Shown here one piece after another: positions 6,811 to 11,745 of a stretch of 11,745 bases of DNA. This DNA is from Kiritimatiellota bacterium (lineage in GTDB: Bacteria > Verrucomicrobiota > Lentisphaeria > Victivallales > JAADHT01). The notes under the pieces are model-generated. The model worked only from the letters and a program-made list of their open reading frames with translations, was not told where the DNA came from and ran no database searches. Every line of letters begins with the position of its first letter. Position 1 is the first letter of the stretch. The stretch lies in assembly GCA_013151705.1 (NCBI GenBank), contig JAADHT010000282.1:1-11745 (forward strand), read 5' to 3'. Position numbers and translations under genes: made by a program.

Positions 6811-7149
6811 TCACTCCTCAGCGTCAGGCGCGTAGAATTTCTCCACCGGAAGCACTGACATCTGGAAAACCCGCTCCTTCCGCCAATCTATTCCGGCTAT
6901 CTCGAATCCGGAGACGACGGCGTCCGCTTGTTCGAGAGATTCCGCCAAACAGAAATAAAGCGTGGAGTAATGGCGTTTCTCCTCCTGACTCTTGAACAAT
7001 CCGGAAAACAGCGGCATTTTGTTGCCCAGTTCGTTGTCCAGATTGTATCCGTCGCAATAGGTTGTCAGCGTGACGCCGGCACTGGACAACGCCATGAACA
7101 AATCCTCTTTGAACTCCTGTTTCAACAATTGAATCACCAGCATGTACAT
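6811..7149 (-). CDS. Small PII-like signalling protein
   Basis: 112 residues from ATG 7149. This start is chosen because GAGAGG lies 6 bases upstream; a GTG at 7173 would add eight residues without a good ribosome site. The protein alternates strand and helix as in the ferredoxin-like PII fold: MYMLVIQLLKQ (strand), a helix ending LSSAGV, LTTYCDGYNL, a T-loop-like stretch about 37-50 (LGNKMPLFSGLFKSQ), then YSTLYFCL (strand), a helix LEQADAVVSGFEIAG, and VFQMSVLPVEKF at the end. The order AGVT, then a dG.G/N..lg..(I/M)P(I/L)F.G block, then a terminal LPVE(K/R) resembles PII-like proteins of the less-characterised type rather than GlnB/GlnK; no PII uridylylation signature is seen. It is the last gene of the EIIA-antiporter operon, 27 bases after the antiporter stop, which suggests a regulatory subunit of the transporter. 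The fold assignment is from pattern alone. Confidence 0.5.
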   Translation of the reverse strand: MYMLVIQLLKQEFKEDLFMALSSAGVTLTTYCDGYNLDNELGNKMPLFSGLFKSQEEKRHYSTLYFCLAESLEQADAVVSGFEIAGIDWRKERVFQMSVLPVEKFYAPDAEE

Positions 7150-7176
7150 AAACCACCTCTCTGTTTTGGGCACCGC

Positions 7177-8400
7177 CTACTCATCATTGGTCGCCTCACC
7201 CGATTTTATGAGAGCGAATTTCGTCATCAACGGCCCGACGATTTCGGTTATCACCGTTGAACACAGCAACACGTTTATCACCATGGCCGACATCAATGCT
7301 CCATCCTTGCCGAAAGGACCAGTCGGGTCGCCAAACTCCTTGCGGACGGATAGCGCCAAGGCTACCGCCACGCCTATTTGCGGAATCAATCCCATACCAA
7401 TGAATTTCTTGACCACCGGCGGCGCATTACCTAGAATGGCGCCGAAGGAGGAGCCGCAAATCTTACCAGTGGCTCGCAGGAATGTGTACCATAAGCAAAG
7501 TACAGCGACCATTTTCACCATCGAGAGATCCAAGTGGGCGCCGGCGAAAATAAAGAACAACGGCATGAAAATCGGCGAGTATTGCTCAAGCACCTCGTTC
7601 GAACGCCGCGCCAGCGAGGGAGAATAGTTGGTGATGAAAGCGCTGAAAGCCATTATGGCCAAAAGTTCGGAGAAATGAAGATATTCCGTCAATCCGAGTA
7701 TCAATGATATCGCCGCGGTGAATCCCATTGCCATTTGCTCCCGGTTTCTGGCGTTTTTCAATATTTTGCAGAATACGTATCCGAATCCCAACCCAATCAT
7801 CAACGACATTGTGACGGTGGCGACGGGATGCAGTATAACCGACATGGAGAACCCGCCACCTTTGAACGTGCTTTTGGCCACCGCCGCCGCGAACACATAT
7901 ATTATCAACGCTATCGCGTCGTCGATACCGACCACCGCTAGAATCGTGGAGGTCAAAGGTCCTTGGCTTTTGTATTGGTGGATGACGAAAACCGTGGCGG
8001 CCGGCGCGGTCGCCGAGGCTATCGCTCCGAATATCAAAGACGTATGCAACGGCAGCCAGCCTGTGAAGTAGAGACCGCAGAAAACTAGAACAAACGCGCC
8101 GAACGCCTCGAAAAAAGCGATGAAGGCGATCGCCTTTCCAAGCTTGACGATCACGTCCTTGTTCAATTCGTGCCCCACGATGAACGCGATTATCGCTAGA
8201 GCCAGATCGGACACGATTCCCAGGGAGTCCAAAAGTCCGTCGACTCGTTTGAAAACCAGCGCTCCCGCGACCACGCCCAGTATAACGTATCCGGTCACAT
8301 CCGGAATTTTCAATCGGTTCATGAGCATTCTGACGTAATACCCGACGAACAATACCGAACCGATGGATAAGATAATCCAACTTGTGTCTATGCCATCCAT
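7177..8400 (-). CDS. CPA2-type cation/proton antiporter (KefB/NapA-like membrane domain)
   Basis: 407 residues, almost all membrane: about 12 helices, beginning at 9-24, 35-50, 62-78, 90-112 and 120-140. The N-terminal signature RLKIPDVTGYVILGVVAGAL (29-48) is typical of the CPA2 family. SATAPAATVFV (129-139) corresponds to the crossed-helix unwound region, and GIDDAIAL (158-165) carries the paired acidic residues D160/D161 expected of an electrogenic type of ion site. GLIPQIGVAVALAL is at 337-350. The protein stops shortly after the last helix: the C-terminal TrkA/RCK nucleotide-binding domain of Kef proteins is absent, so control by separate proteins is plausible. Its ATG overlaps the EIIA stop as TAATG, implying coupled translation, and a PII-like gene follows. 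Transported ion (Na+ or K+ against H+) cannot be decided from sequence. Confidence 0.85.
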   Translation of the reverse strand: MDGIDTSWIILSIGSVLFVGYYVRMLMNRLKIPDVTGYVILGVVAGALVFKRVDGLLDSLGIVSDLALAIIAFIVGHELNKDVIVKLGKAIAFIAFFEAFGAFVLVFCGLYFTGWLPLHTSLIFGAIASATAPAATVFVIHQYKSQGPLTSTILAVVGIDDAIALIIYVFAAAVAKSTFKGGGFSMSVILHPVATVTMSLMIGLGFGYVFCKILKNARNREQMAMGFTAAISLILGLTEYLHFSELLAIMAFSAFITNYSPSLARRSNEVLEQYSPIFMPLFFIFAGAHLDLSMVKMVAVLCLWYTFLRATGKICGSSFGAILGNAPPVVKKFIGMGLIPQIGVAVALALSVRKEFGDPTGPFGKDGALMSAMVINVLLCSTVITEIVGPLMTKFALIKSGEATNDE

Positions 8401-8855
8401 TAGTATCTCTTGAAAATCTCAATCAACGCCTCGGGCGAGCTAGCGGCAACCAACCGTTCTCTGGTAGCGGGGTTTTTCGCCACCAAAGACAATTTGGAAA
8501 GAATGCCGAGATAGCGTTGCTGTTTTTCCTCGGGACCGCCGATCAGAAAGACTATTCTCACGGGGCCGCCGTCGAGCGAATCCCATTCCACTCCGTTGGG
8601 AAACACGCCCAGGGTTACGAAAAACTCCGGCACCGAGGGGATTTTCACATGCGGAAACGCCGTGCCGGCTCCGAGTCCGGTGGAGACGATCGCCTCTCTC
8701 GCGAAAATCGCGGATCTGAACTCGTCCAAGTCGCCGACTTCATTTTTTGACAGTTCGCAAAGGCGTTTCAAAGCCTTCTCTTTGGTTGTCTCAAGATCGT
8801 TTTCAATCAAGACTCTATCAACCGAGACGAGTCTCGACAATTTTATCAGGCTCAT
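8400..8855 (-). CDS. PTS EIIA domain protein (fructose/nitrogen type, PtsN-like)
   Basis: 151 residues from ATG 8855, where AGGAG lies 6 bases upstream; an ATG at 8861 leaves no room for that site. A single PTS EIIA type-2 domain fills the protein: the conserved AREAIVSTGLGAGTAFPHVKI block (about 53-72) places the phosphorylatable histidine at H69, equivalent to the active histidine of PtsN, and FLIGGPEEKQQRYLGILSKLSLV (about 103-125) is the usual second conserved block. No EIIB, EIIC or HPr gene is in the window, so a regulatory rather than sugar-transport role is likely. Known EIIA-Ntr proteins control K+ transport and other targets according to their phosphorylation state, and related EIIA domains are fused to antiporters in some bacteria. 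Here the gene is first in an operon with a CPA2 antiporter (stop/start TAATG), which makes that transporter the probable target. Confidence 0.85.
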   Translation of the reverse strand: MSLIKLSRLVSVDRVLIENDLETTKEKALKRLCELSKNEVGDLDEFRSAIFAREAIVSTGLGAGTAFPHVKIPSVPEFFVTLGVFPNGVEWDSLDGGPVRIVFLIGGPEEKQQRYLGILSKLSLVAKNPATRERLVAASSPEALIEIFKRY

Positions 8856-8867
8856 TATCATCTCCTA

Positions 8868-8899
8868 TGCAAGACATTCTCAAACAGGGTCTATCTATA
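8868..8899. repeat. Half copy of the dispersed repeat, copy 3
   Basis: These 32 bases match the right arm and outer flank of the 6647-6732 element (from 6701) at about 25 positions, with an uninterrupted shared AACAGGGTCTA. No left arm was found on either side, so it is a half element or a diverged relic. It overlaps the promoter and leader of the EIIA operon. Confidence 0.45.
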
Positions 8900-8921
8900 G
8901 CACCGCGGGTTAAAATTGCAA
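8894..8921 (-). promoter_or_regulatory. Promoter of the EIIA-antiporter-PII-like operon
   Basis: On the minus strand TTGCAA (8916-8921) is followed after 16 bases by TATAGA (8894-8899), preceded by TGC, which makes an extended minus-10. An overlapping TTGACT at 8921-8926 is closer to consensus but gives a spacing of 21. Initiation near 8887 would leave a leader of roughly 30 bases, composed of the repeat arm, before ATG 8855. Confidence 0.5.
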
Positions 8922-9042
8922 GTCAATCAACACCTTGGCGGAATTTCGACGAAACACCGGGTAATGCGAAATTTTTTCGCCTGGTGGAAATGGAGGAGTC
9001 CCGGATGTCGGAGTCTTGAGCAACATCGAGTGACGTCGATTC

Positions 9043-9726
9043 TTATTTAAGCAGACCAGCATGCAAGAGTTCGCTGACGGTTTTTCCCAGCATGCGTTTT
9101 CGGCGCACGAGAAACCAGTAGGGGATGCGTAGCGGCCATAAAGGCAGGGATGTGGCGTAATCGACCGGCGCCTTCAAACCTTCGGCGAAAACCTCTTCAA
9201 AACCGCGTTTGTCGGAAGCGAATTTCAATCTCAAGTTTTTCGTCAGATACTCGATCGCATGCGAATGCCAGTTCCACTGCTCCTCGATGGTGGTGTTCGG
9301 AAACGATTGGGAGTAGTCCCCTTCGCGGCGCGGAAACAGGCCTGCGTCCGGTGAGTCGCTTGTGTCCAATCCGCCCCCGTCTTGAAACTCCGTGTTGAAT
9401 TCGCGTGAAATCTTTCCGTTGCTCAAACAGTAGACGCATAAAAAGGTCGGCTCGTCTTTCTTCTTCCAGGCGGCGACCACCGCCGTTCCTATGGATTGAT
9501 AGGAGTTGAGCCATTCGAACCCGTTCGCCTCGGTCCAGGCGTAGTGGCTCTGAATCGTTTTCATCACGTCCGATTTTGGATTGAGGATGATTGGCTTCAA
9601 TGGATTTTTGGCGTTTCTCACCATGGAGACGTTGATCGCGCCAGTGATGACTATTCCGAAAAAACCGACAATTATGACAAATAGTGGAATAATCCAAATG
9701 AAATTTGAAAAAATAAAGTTTTCCAT
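9043..9726 (-). CDS. Unrecognised one-pass membrane protein
   Basis: 227 residues from ATG 9726; a TTG at 9735 closer to the AAGGA ribosome site is an alternative adding three residues. A strong N-terminal helix spans about 5-31 (IWIIPLFVIIVGFFGIVITG), leaving a soluble domain of about 195 residues that begins NVSMVRNAKNPLKP. This contains an alpha/beta-looking stretch (GFEWLNSYQSIGTAVVAAWKKKDEPTFLCVYCL), an acidic loop (about 112-137) and a helical C-terminus with a second weakly hydrophobic segment, LPLWPLRIPYWFLVRRKR, near 195-213. The aromatic and charged character suggests a domain at the membrane face. I recognise no family or catalytic motif. It stands alone: the EIIA operon starts 188 bases downstream in the same direction, and the gap holds that operon's own promoter. 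Codon use and reading frame look like a genuine gene. Confidence 0.65.
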   Translation of the reverse strand: MENFIFSNFIWIIPLFVIIVGFFGIVITGAINVSMVRNAKNPLKPIILNPKSDVMKTIQSHYAWTEANGFEWLNSYQSIGTAVVAAWKKKDEPTFLCVYCLSNGKISREFNTEFQDGGGLDTSDSPDAGLFPRREGDYSQSFPNTTIEEQWNWHSHAIEYLTKNLRLKFASDKRGFEEVFAEGLKAPVDYATSLPLWPLRIPYWFLVRRKRMLGKTVSELLHAGLLK

Positions 9727-9735
9727 AAACGCCAA

Positions 9736-10066
9736 GGTTCCTTACGTTCAGCATGACCAAAACTCTCCACCACAACTTACTGATACAAGTTAACGCGACG
9801 CGAGCCATTTGCAAATCTTCAAGTGGCAAAAGTGTTTTTTGTTGTTTCCGCGCTTATTGAACCCGACATTAAAATGTTTGCCATGTCGCTGGGTTGCGGA
9901 CGAGCTAGATAATGTCAAATATTAAACCTTCGGGTTAATAAAATACTTGTTGATCAAGGACGCCGTCGAGTAAAAAGTTCTGAAGTTCCTATTACGCTGT
10001 GAATATTCTAGGAGCCAAGACGATTCGAAATCCGGGATATTCGAACTCCAAAGTCAACGAAATTCG
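9736..10066. other. Intergenic stretch of about 330 bases without a gene
   Basis: No frame of credible coding character was seen. It contains the upstream region of the 9726 membrane-protein gene, a bulged hairpin at 9860-9895, a small UUCG-loop hairpin at 9922-9938 and an AT-rich patch at about 9910-9960. No RNA family was recognised. Confidence 0.5.
9860..9895. other. Bulged hairpin in intergenic DNA
   Basis: AACCCGACAT (9860-9869) pairs with ATGTCG..GGGTT (9883-9895) through CGACAT/ATGTCG and AACC/GGTT, with a three-base bulge. An internal ACATT/AATGT pairing at 9866-9877 competes with it. It could be a structured leader of the 9726 gene (minus strand) or a terminator-like remnant; no T run supports termination. 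Confidence 0.3.
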
Positions 10067-10372
10067 TCAGCGGAGCGCTCTGCCCGGATAGGTCACGATA
10101 TGCCAAAATCCTTTAACTATGGCGAAAAACCATTCAGAGACAAACCATTCATCCTCGTCGTCGTTGTCGTAATGAGAATCGACGTCGTCGTCTTCGAAAA
10201 AAGGGTTTTTCCGTTTTTTTCCGTCATCCGCCGGAGCGGAGGCGTCCTGTGGCGCCTGTTTGCCGTTTTCCGCTGTTTCCACCGCGGGTTTTGGTCCAGG
10301 CGCTTCCGGTGTTGTGGCGCACGAAACAATAAACCATGCGGAAATAATCAACAAAATGGACGCGATTCTCAT
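10067..10372 (-). CDS. Small acidic lipoprotein
   Basis: 101 residues. The N-terminus MRIASILLIISAWFIVSC is a lipoprotein signal peptide with the modified cysteine at C18; the preceding I-V-S is an acceptable lipobox and A19/T20 do not suggest inner-membrane retention. The mature part is proline/alanine-rich and disordered to about residue 55, then strongly acidic (FFEDDDVDSHYDNDDEDEW, 58-76), and ends in an aromatic amphipathic helix (FVSEWFFAIVKGFWHIVTYPGRALR) that may lie on a membrane or bind a partner. The Asp-rich run recalls divalent-cation binding, but no defined motif is present. ATG 10372 has AAGGAG 6 bases upstream and a promoter at 10413-10440. I recognise no family. The next gene downstream on this strand is more than 300 bases away, so it is probably monocistronic. 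Confidence 0.7.
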   Translation of the reverse strand: MRIASILLIISAWFIVSCATTPEAPGPKPAVETAENGKQAPQDASAPADDGKKRKNPFFEDDDVDSHYDNDDEDEWFVSEWFFAIVKGFWHIVTYPGRALR

Positions 10373-10412
10373 CTCAAACTCCTTGACCAGTCGGAAATTC
10401 CCTCAACTCTCT

Positions 10413-10440
10413 ACTATATCTCCTTCAAGCTTTTTAGCAA
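10413..10440 (-). promoter_or_regulatory. Promoter of the lipoprotein gene
   Basis: On the minus strand TTGCTA (10435-10440) and TATAGT (10413-10418) are separated by 16 bases. Initiation near 10406 gives a leader of about 34 bases containing the AAGGAG ribosome site of the gene at 10372. Confidence 0.5.
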
Positions 10441-10446
10441 TAGCGG

Positions 10447-11043
10447 GTGTTGATATCTTTTCAGACGGCATCAGTCAGTAGCGACGAGCATCCTCTGATA
10501 AAAAGCAGCGTGTTCCATTACGAATTCGAGTTCATACATCCATTCGCGGATGGCAATGGAAGAATAGGCAGACTTTGGCAGACGCTGATACTGGGCGAAT
10601 GGCTTCCCGTGTTTCATTACCTGCCGGTCGAAAACATGGTGCGTCGACATCAAACCGAATACTACAAGGCGATAAACGCGAGTTCCGCGAAAGCCGATTC
10701 CGCCCCTTTCATAGAGTTTATGTTGACGATGATACGAGACGCCGTCGAAAAATTCACCAACGAGACGGGACAAGTCGCGGGACAAGAAACAGGACAAGGC
10801 GATGAGCGGGTGAAAGCGTTGCTTTCCGTTCTGAAACAACCTATGAGCGCGAAGGATATCATGGCGGCGCTCGACCTCAAGGGCAGGGACAACTTTTTGA
10901 GGCTCTATCTCAATCCGGCGTTCGAACTTAACCTCGTGGAGCGAACCATTCTCGACAAACCCCGCAGCCGCCTCCAAAAATACAAACCAACCCCGAAAGC
11001 CGCGAAACTCGCGGCCCAATCCGAAAAAACGAAAAGGGGTTGA
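10447..11043 (+). pseudogene. Fic-family protein, N-terminally truncated
   Basis: Fic enzymes transfer AMP or a related group to hydroxyls of target proteins. The open frame begins at GTG 10447 and gives 198 residues. Family resemblance starts abruptly at DEHPLIKSSVFHYEF (about residues 13-27), and the complete active loop HPFADGNGR follows at 31-39, with catalytic H31 and the phosphate-binding G/N/R residues intact. The second half of the Fic core (LWQTLIL, LPVENMVRRHQTEYYKAI, FIEFML) continues to about 100, then a GQ-rich linker (residues 108-118) and a C-terminal winged-helix-like part (about 122-185). Complete relatives of this type have about 330-380 residues, so the N-terminal half, including the first Fic helices and any inhibitory helix, is gone. 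No ribosome site precedes the GTG. It is probably a remnant, although the intact catalytic loop means residual activity cannot be excluded. Confidence 0.75.
10769..10798 (+). repeat. 12-base periodic repeat in the Fic linker
   Basis: GGGACAAG-type units recur with GACAAG at 10769, 10781 and 10793, a 12-base period (four codons) encoding a GQ-x-x-GQ-x-x-GQ pattern. Similar TGQ repeats are known in the linkers of Fic proteins; the unit number could vary by slippage without shifting frame. Confidence 0.5.
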
Positions 11044-11044
11044 T

Positions 11045-11287
11045 ATGCCTGAAGAAAAAGAGCGATGCACAAAGAGCGTCCGCGAACTTAGCGGGAAAAC
11101 ATTCATTGTGAAAAAGTACCAGCGCGGCTACAAGTGGACCGTGCGGACGTTCGCCGAAATGATATCACTACGCAGATTCCCCATGAAGTTAATATTGCTC
11201 TGCCCAGGAGCTCACGAATTCATACTCTTGACTTCCCACCGATTAGGGTGTGTAGATTTTCCCAAGCTGCGTTCACTTCCGGAATAG
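11045..11287 (+). pseudogene. DUF262 (GmrSD-type) N-terminal fragment
   Basis: The frame starts at ATG 11045, one base after the Fic stop (11041-11043), with AGGGG just upstream. The first 31 residues include LSGKTFIVKKYQRGYKW; YQRGYKW at 25-31 is the signature start of DUF262 proteins, the ParB-like nuclease/NTP-binding part of GmrS-type modification-dependent defence enzymes and relatives. Resemblance is lost after about residue 35-40 (near 11150), and the remaining 40 codons look like out-of-frame translation, because the overlapping frame from 11164 encodes a different recognisable domain. DUF262 proteins usually have 400-700 residues, so this is a short remnant. Its tight spacing to the Fic frame suggests that fic and the DUF262 gene once formed an operon. 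Confidence 0.55.
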
Positions 11288-11508
11288 AAGAGCATCTAAT
11301 CGATGGAGTCGTCGTTAAAATATACAGTCCAGAAAAAACCATTGCTGATTGTTTTAAATTTCGCAACAAAATTGGTATGGACGTGGTGCTGGAAGCTCTC
11401 AGACTTTATAGAACCCGTAAAGAGGTCAAACTTAATGAACTGCTGAGGTACGCTGGAATCTGCCGGGTTGAAAAAATTATGACACCATATCTGGAGGTGT
11501 TGTTTTGA
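11164..11508 (+). pseudogene. AbiEi-type antitoxin/regulator, C-terminal fragment
   Basis: From ITTQIPHEVNIALPR at 11164 to the stop at 11508 the frame reads as the C-terminal part of an AbiEi-type protein: DFPPIRVCRFS, GIEEHLIDGVVVKIYSPEKTIADCFKFRNKIGMDVVLEALR, LLRYAGICRVEKIMTPYLEVLF. In this family a winged helix at the N-terminus binds DNA and the C-terminal part represses and neutralises the AbiEii nucleotidyltransferase toxin of type IV systems. The winged helix, normally about 60-90 residues, is absent: the frame upstream to 11134 overlaps the DUF262 fragment in another frame. No ribosome site or credible start was found, so it is a remnant joined to DUF262 DNA somewhere in about 11135-11165. 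Its sequence is visibly more AT-rich than the genes to the left, consistent with separate acquisition. Confidence 0.65.
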
Positions 11509-11745
11509 AGACTCAAGCAGATAGATATACAGTGCCATTGTCTCAAACGGACGACTTGAATCAACTGGGACAACTCCAGTACCTTGGAGCGACTCTTAAG
11601 GTGCTTTTGAATAGGAACTCTTACTTGAAGAAAGCAATTTACCTATTCATAACAACCATGCGATACTGGATTCTGTTTACTTATGCGGATTATTCACACT
11701 GGAAACAAAAAAACACCGCCGGAATTGCGAAAAAGCCTTGAGGAA
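11509..11745 (+). other. AT-rich tail with no convincing gene
   Basis: An AbiEii toxin gene would be expected here. A frame does run from TTG 11505, overlapping the AbiEi stop, to TGA 11739-11741 (78 codons, MKTQADRYTVPLS at the start). It shows none of the nucleotidyltransferase motifs of AbiEii and no family I recognise. It is either a degraded or replaced toxin start or non-coding DNA. Confidence 0.35.

Noticed and set aside
7586..8422. Long open frame on the minus strand overlapping the antiporter gene in another frame.
   Set aside because: It is Arg/Gly/His-rich without hydrophobic pattern, lies wholly over a clear membrane-protein gene and has no family resemblance.
9025..9040. ATCGA/TCGAT hairpin after the stop of the 9043 gene as a terminator.
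   Set aside because: Five AT-rich pairs with no T run; too weak to call.
9197..9829. Second minus-strand open frame over the 9043-9726 gene.
   Set aside because: It is arginine-rich with no ribosome site or domain; the other frame has a clean membrane helix and better start.
9860..9900. Possible integron attC-like site at the bulged hairpin.
   Set aside because: The GTT following the hairpin is not in a GTTRRRY core and no matching RYYYAAC simple site was found.
9922..9938. UUCG-loop hairpin as a rho-independent terminator.
   Set aside because: Only four GC-containing pairs, a bulge, and no T run or gene end next to it.
9982..10013. GAAGTTCCTATTA resembles one arm of the yeast FRT recombination site, with a nearby TCCTA/TAGGA symmetry.
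   Set aside because: The second arm and the spacer do not match, and there is no recombinase context; a 12 of 13 half-site is plausibly chance.
11505..11741. The 78-codon TTG frame as an AbiEii toxin.
   Set aside because: No nucleotidyltransferase motif or family-like N-terminus is present, so position alone is not enough.

Overview
The window looks like part of a Gram-negative bacterial chromosome. It carries a periplasmic/outer-membrane SurA-type foldase, a lipoprotein signal, secreted proteins and a TonB-like membrane anchor. One protein joins a TonB-like anchor to squalene-cyclase-type repeats, an architecture I associate with the Planctomycetes-Verrucomicrobia-Lentisphaerae group and its relatives. 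That placement is an inference from a single gene and is only tentative. No rRNA, tRNA, CRISPR array or complete insertion sequence was seen.

Layout. (1) 1-1434, plus: a 5'-incomplete OppB/DppB-type peptide ABC permease with an unusually long periplasmic insertion, followed with an ATGA overlap by a 51-codon stub that resembles the start of the partner OppC permease and then stops. (2) 1405-1485: an imperfect inverted repeat with relatives at 6647-6732 and 8868-8899. (3) 1550-4310, plus: the TonB-like/cyclase-repeat protein and a secreted beta-helix-like protein whose start lies inside the previous gene, a probable translationally coupled pair. (4) 4376-6619, minus: a SurA/PpiC-type foldase, a strong hairpin, then a divergent cysteine desulfurase. 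(5) 6811-8855, minus: a compact operon of a PTS EIIA (PtsN-like) protein, a CPA2-type cation/proton antiporter and a small PII-like protein, with a good promoter in front. (6) 9043-10372, minus: an unrecognised one-pass membrane protein and a small acidic lipoprotein, separated by about 330 bases without a gene. (7) 10447-11745, plus: an accessory-type region of broken defence or toxin-antitoxin genes, namely a Fic C-terminal part, a DUF262 N-terminal part and an AbiEi C-terminal part joined out of frame, ending in AT-rich sequence with no convincing gene.

The most interesting coherent unit is the EIIA / antiporter / PII-like operon. It places two classes of metabolic signalling protein next to one ion transporter, which suggests an antiporter gated by phosphotransfer state and by a nucleotide or other small ligand. 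The second is the dispersed palindromic repeat, one copy of which starts at the point where the oppC-like stub loses its resemblance to the family.
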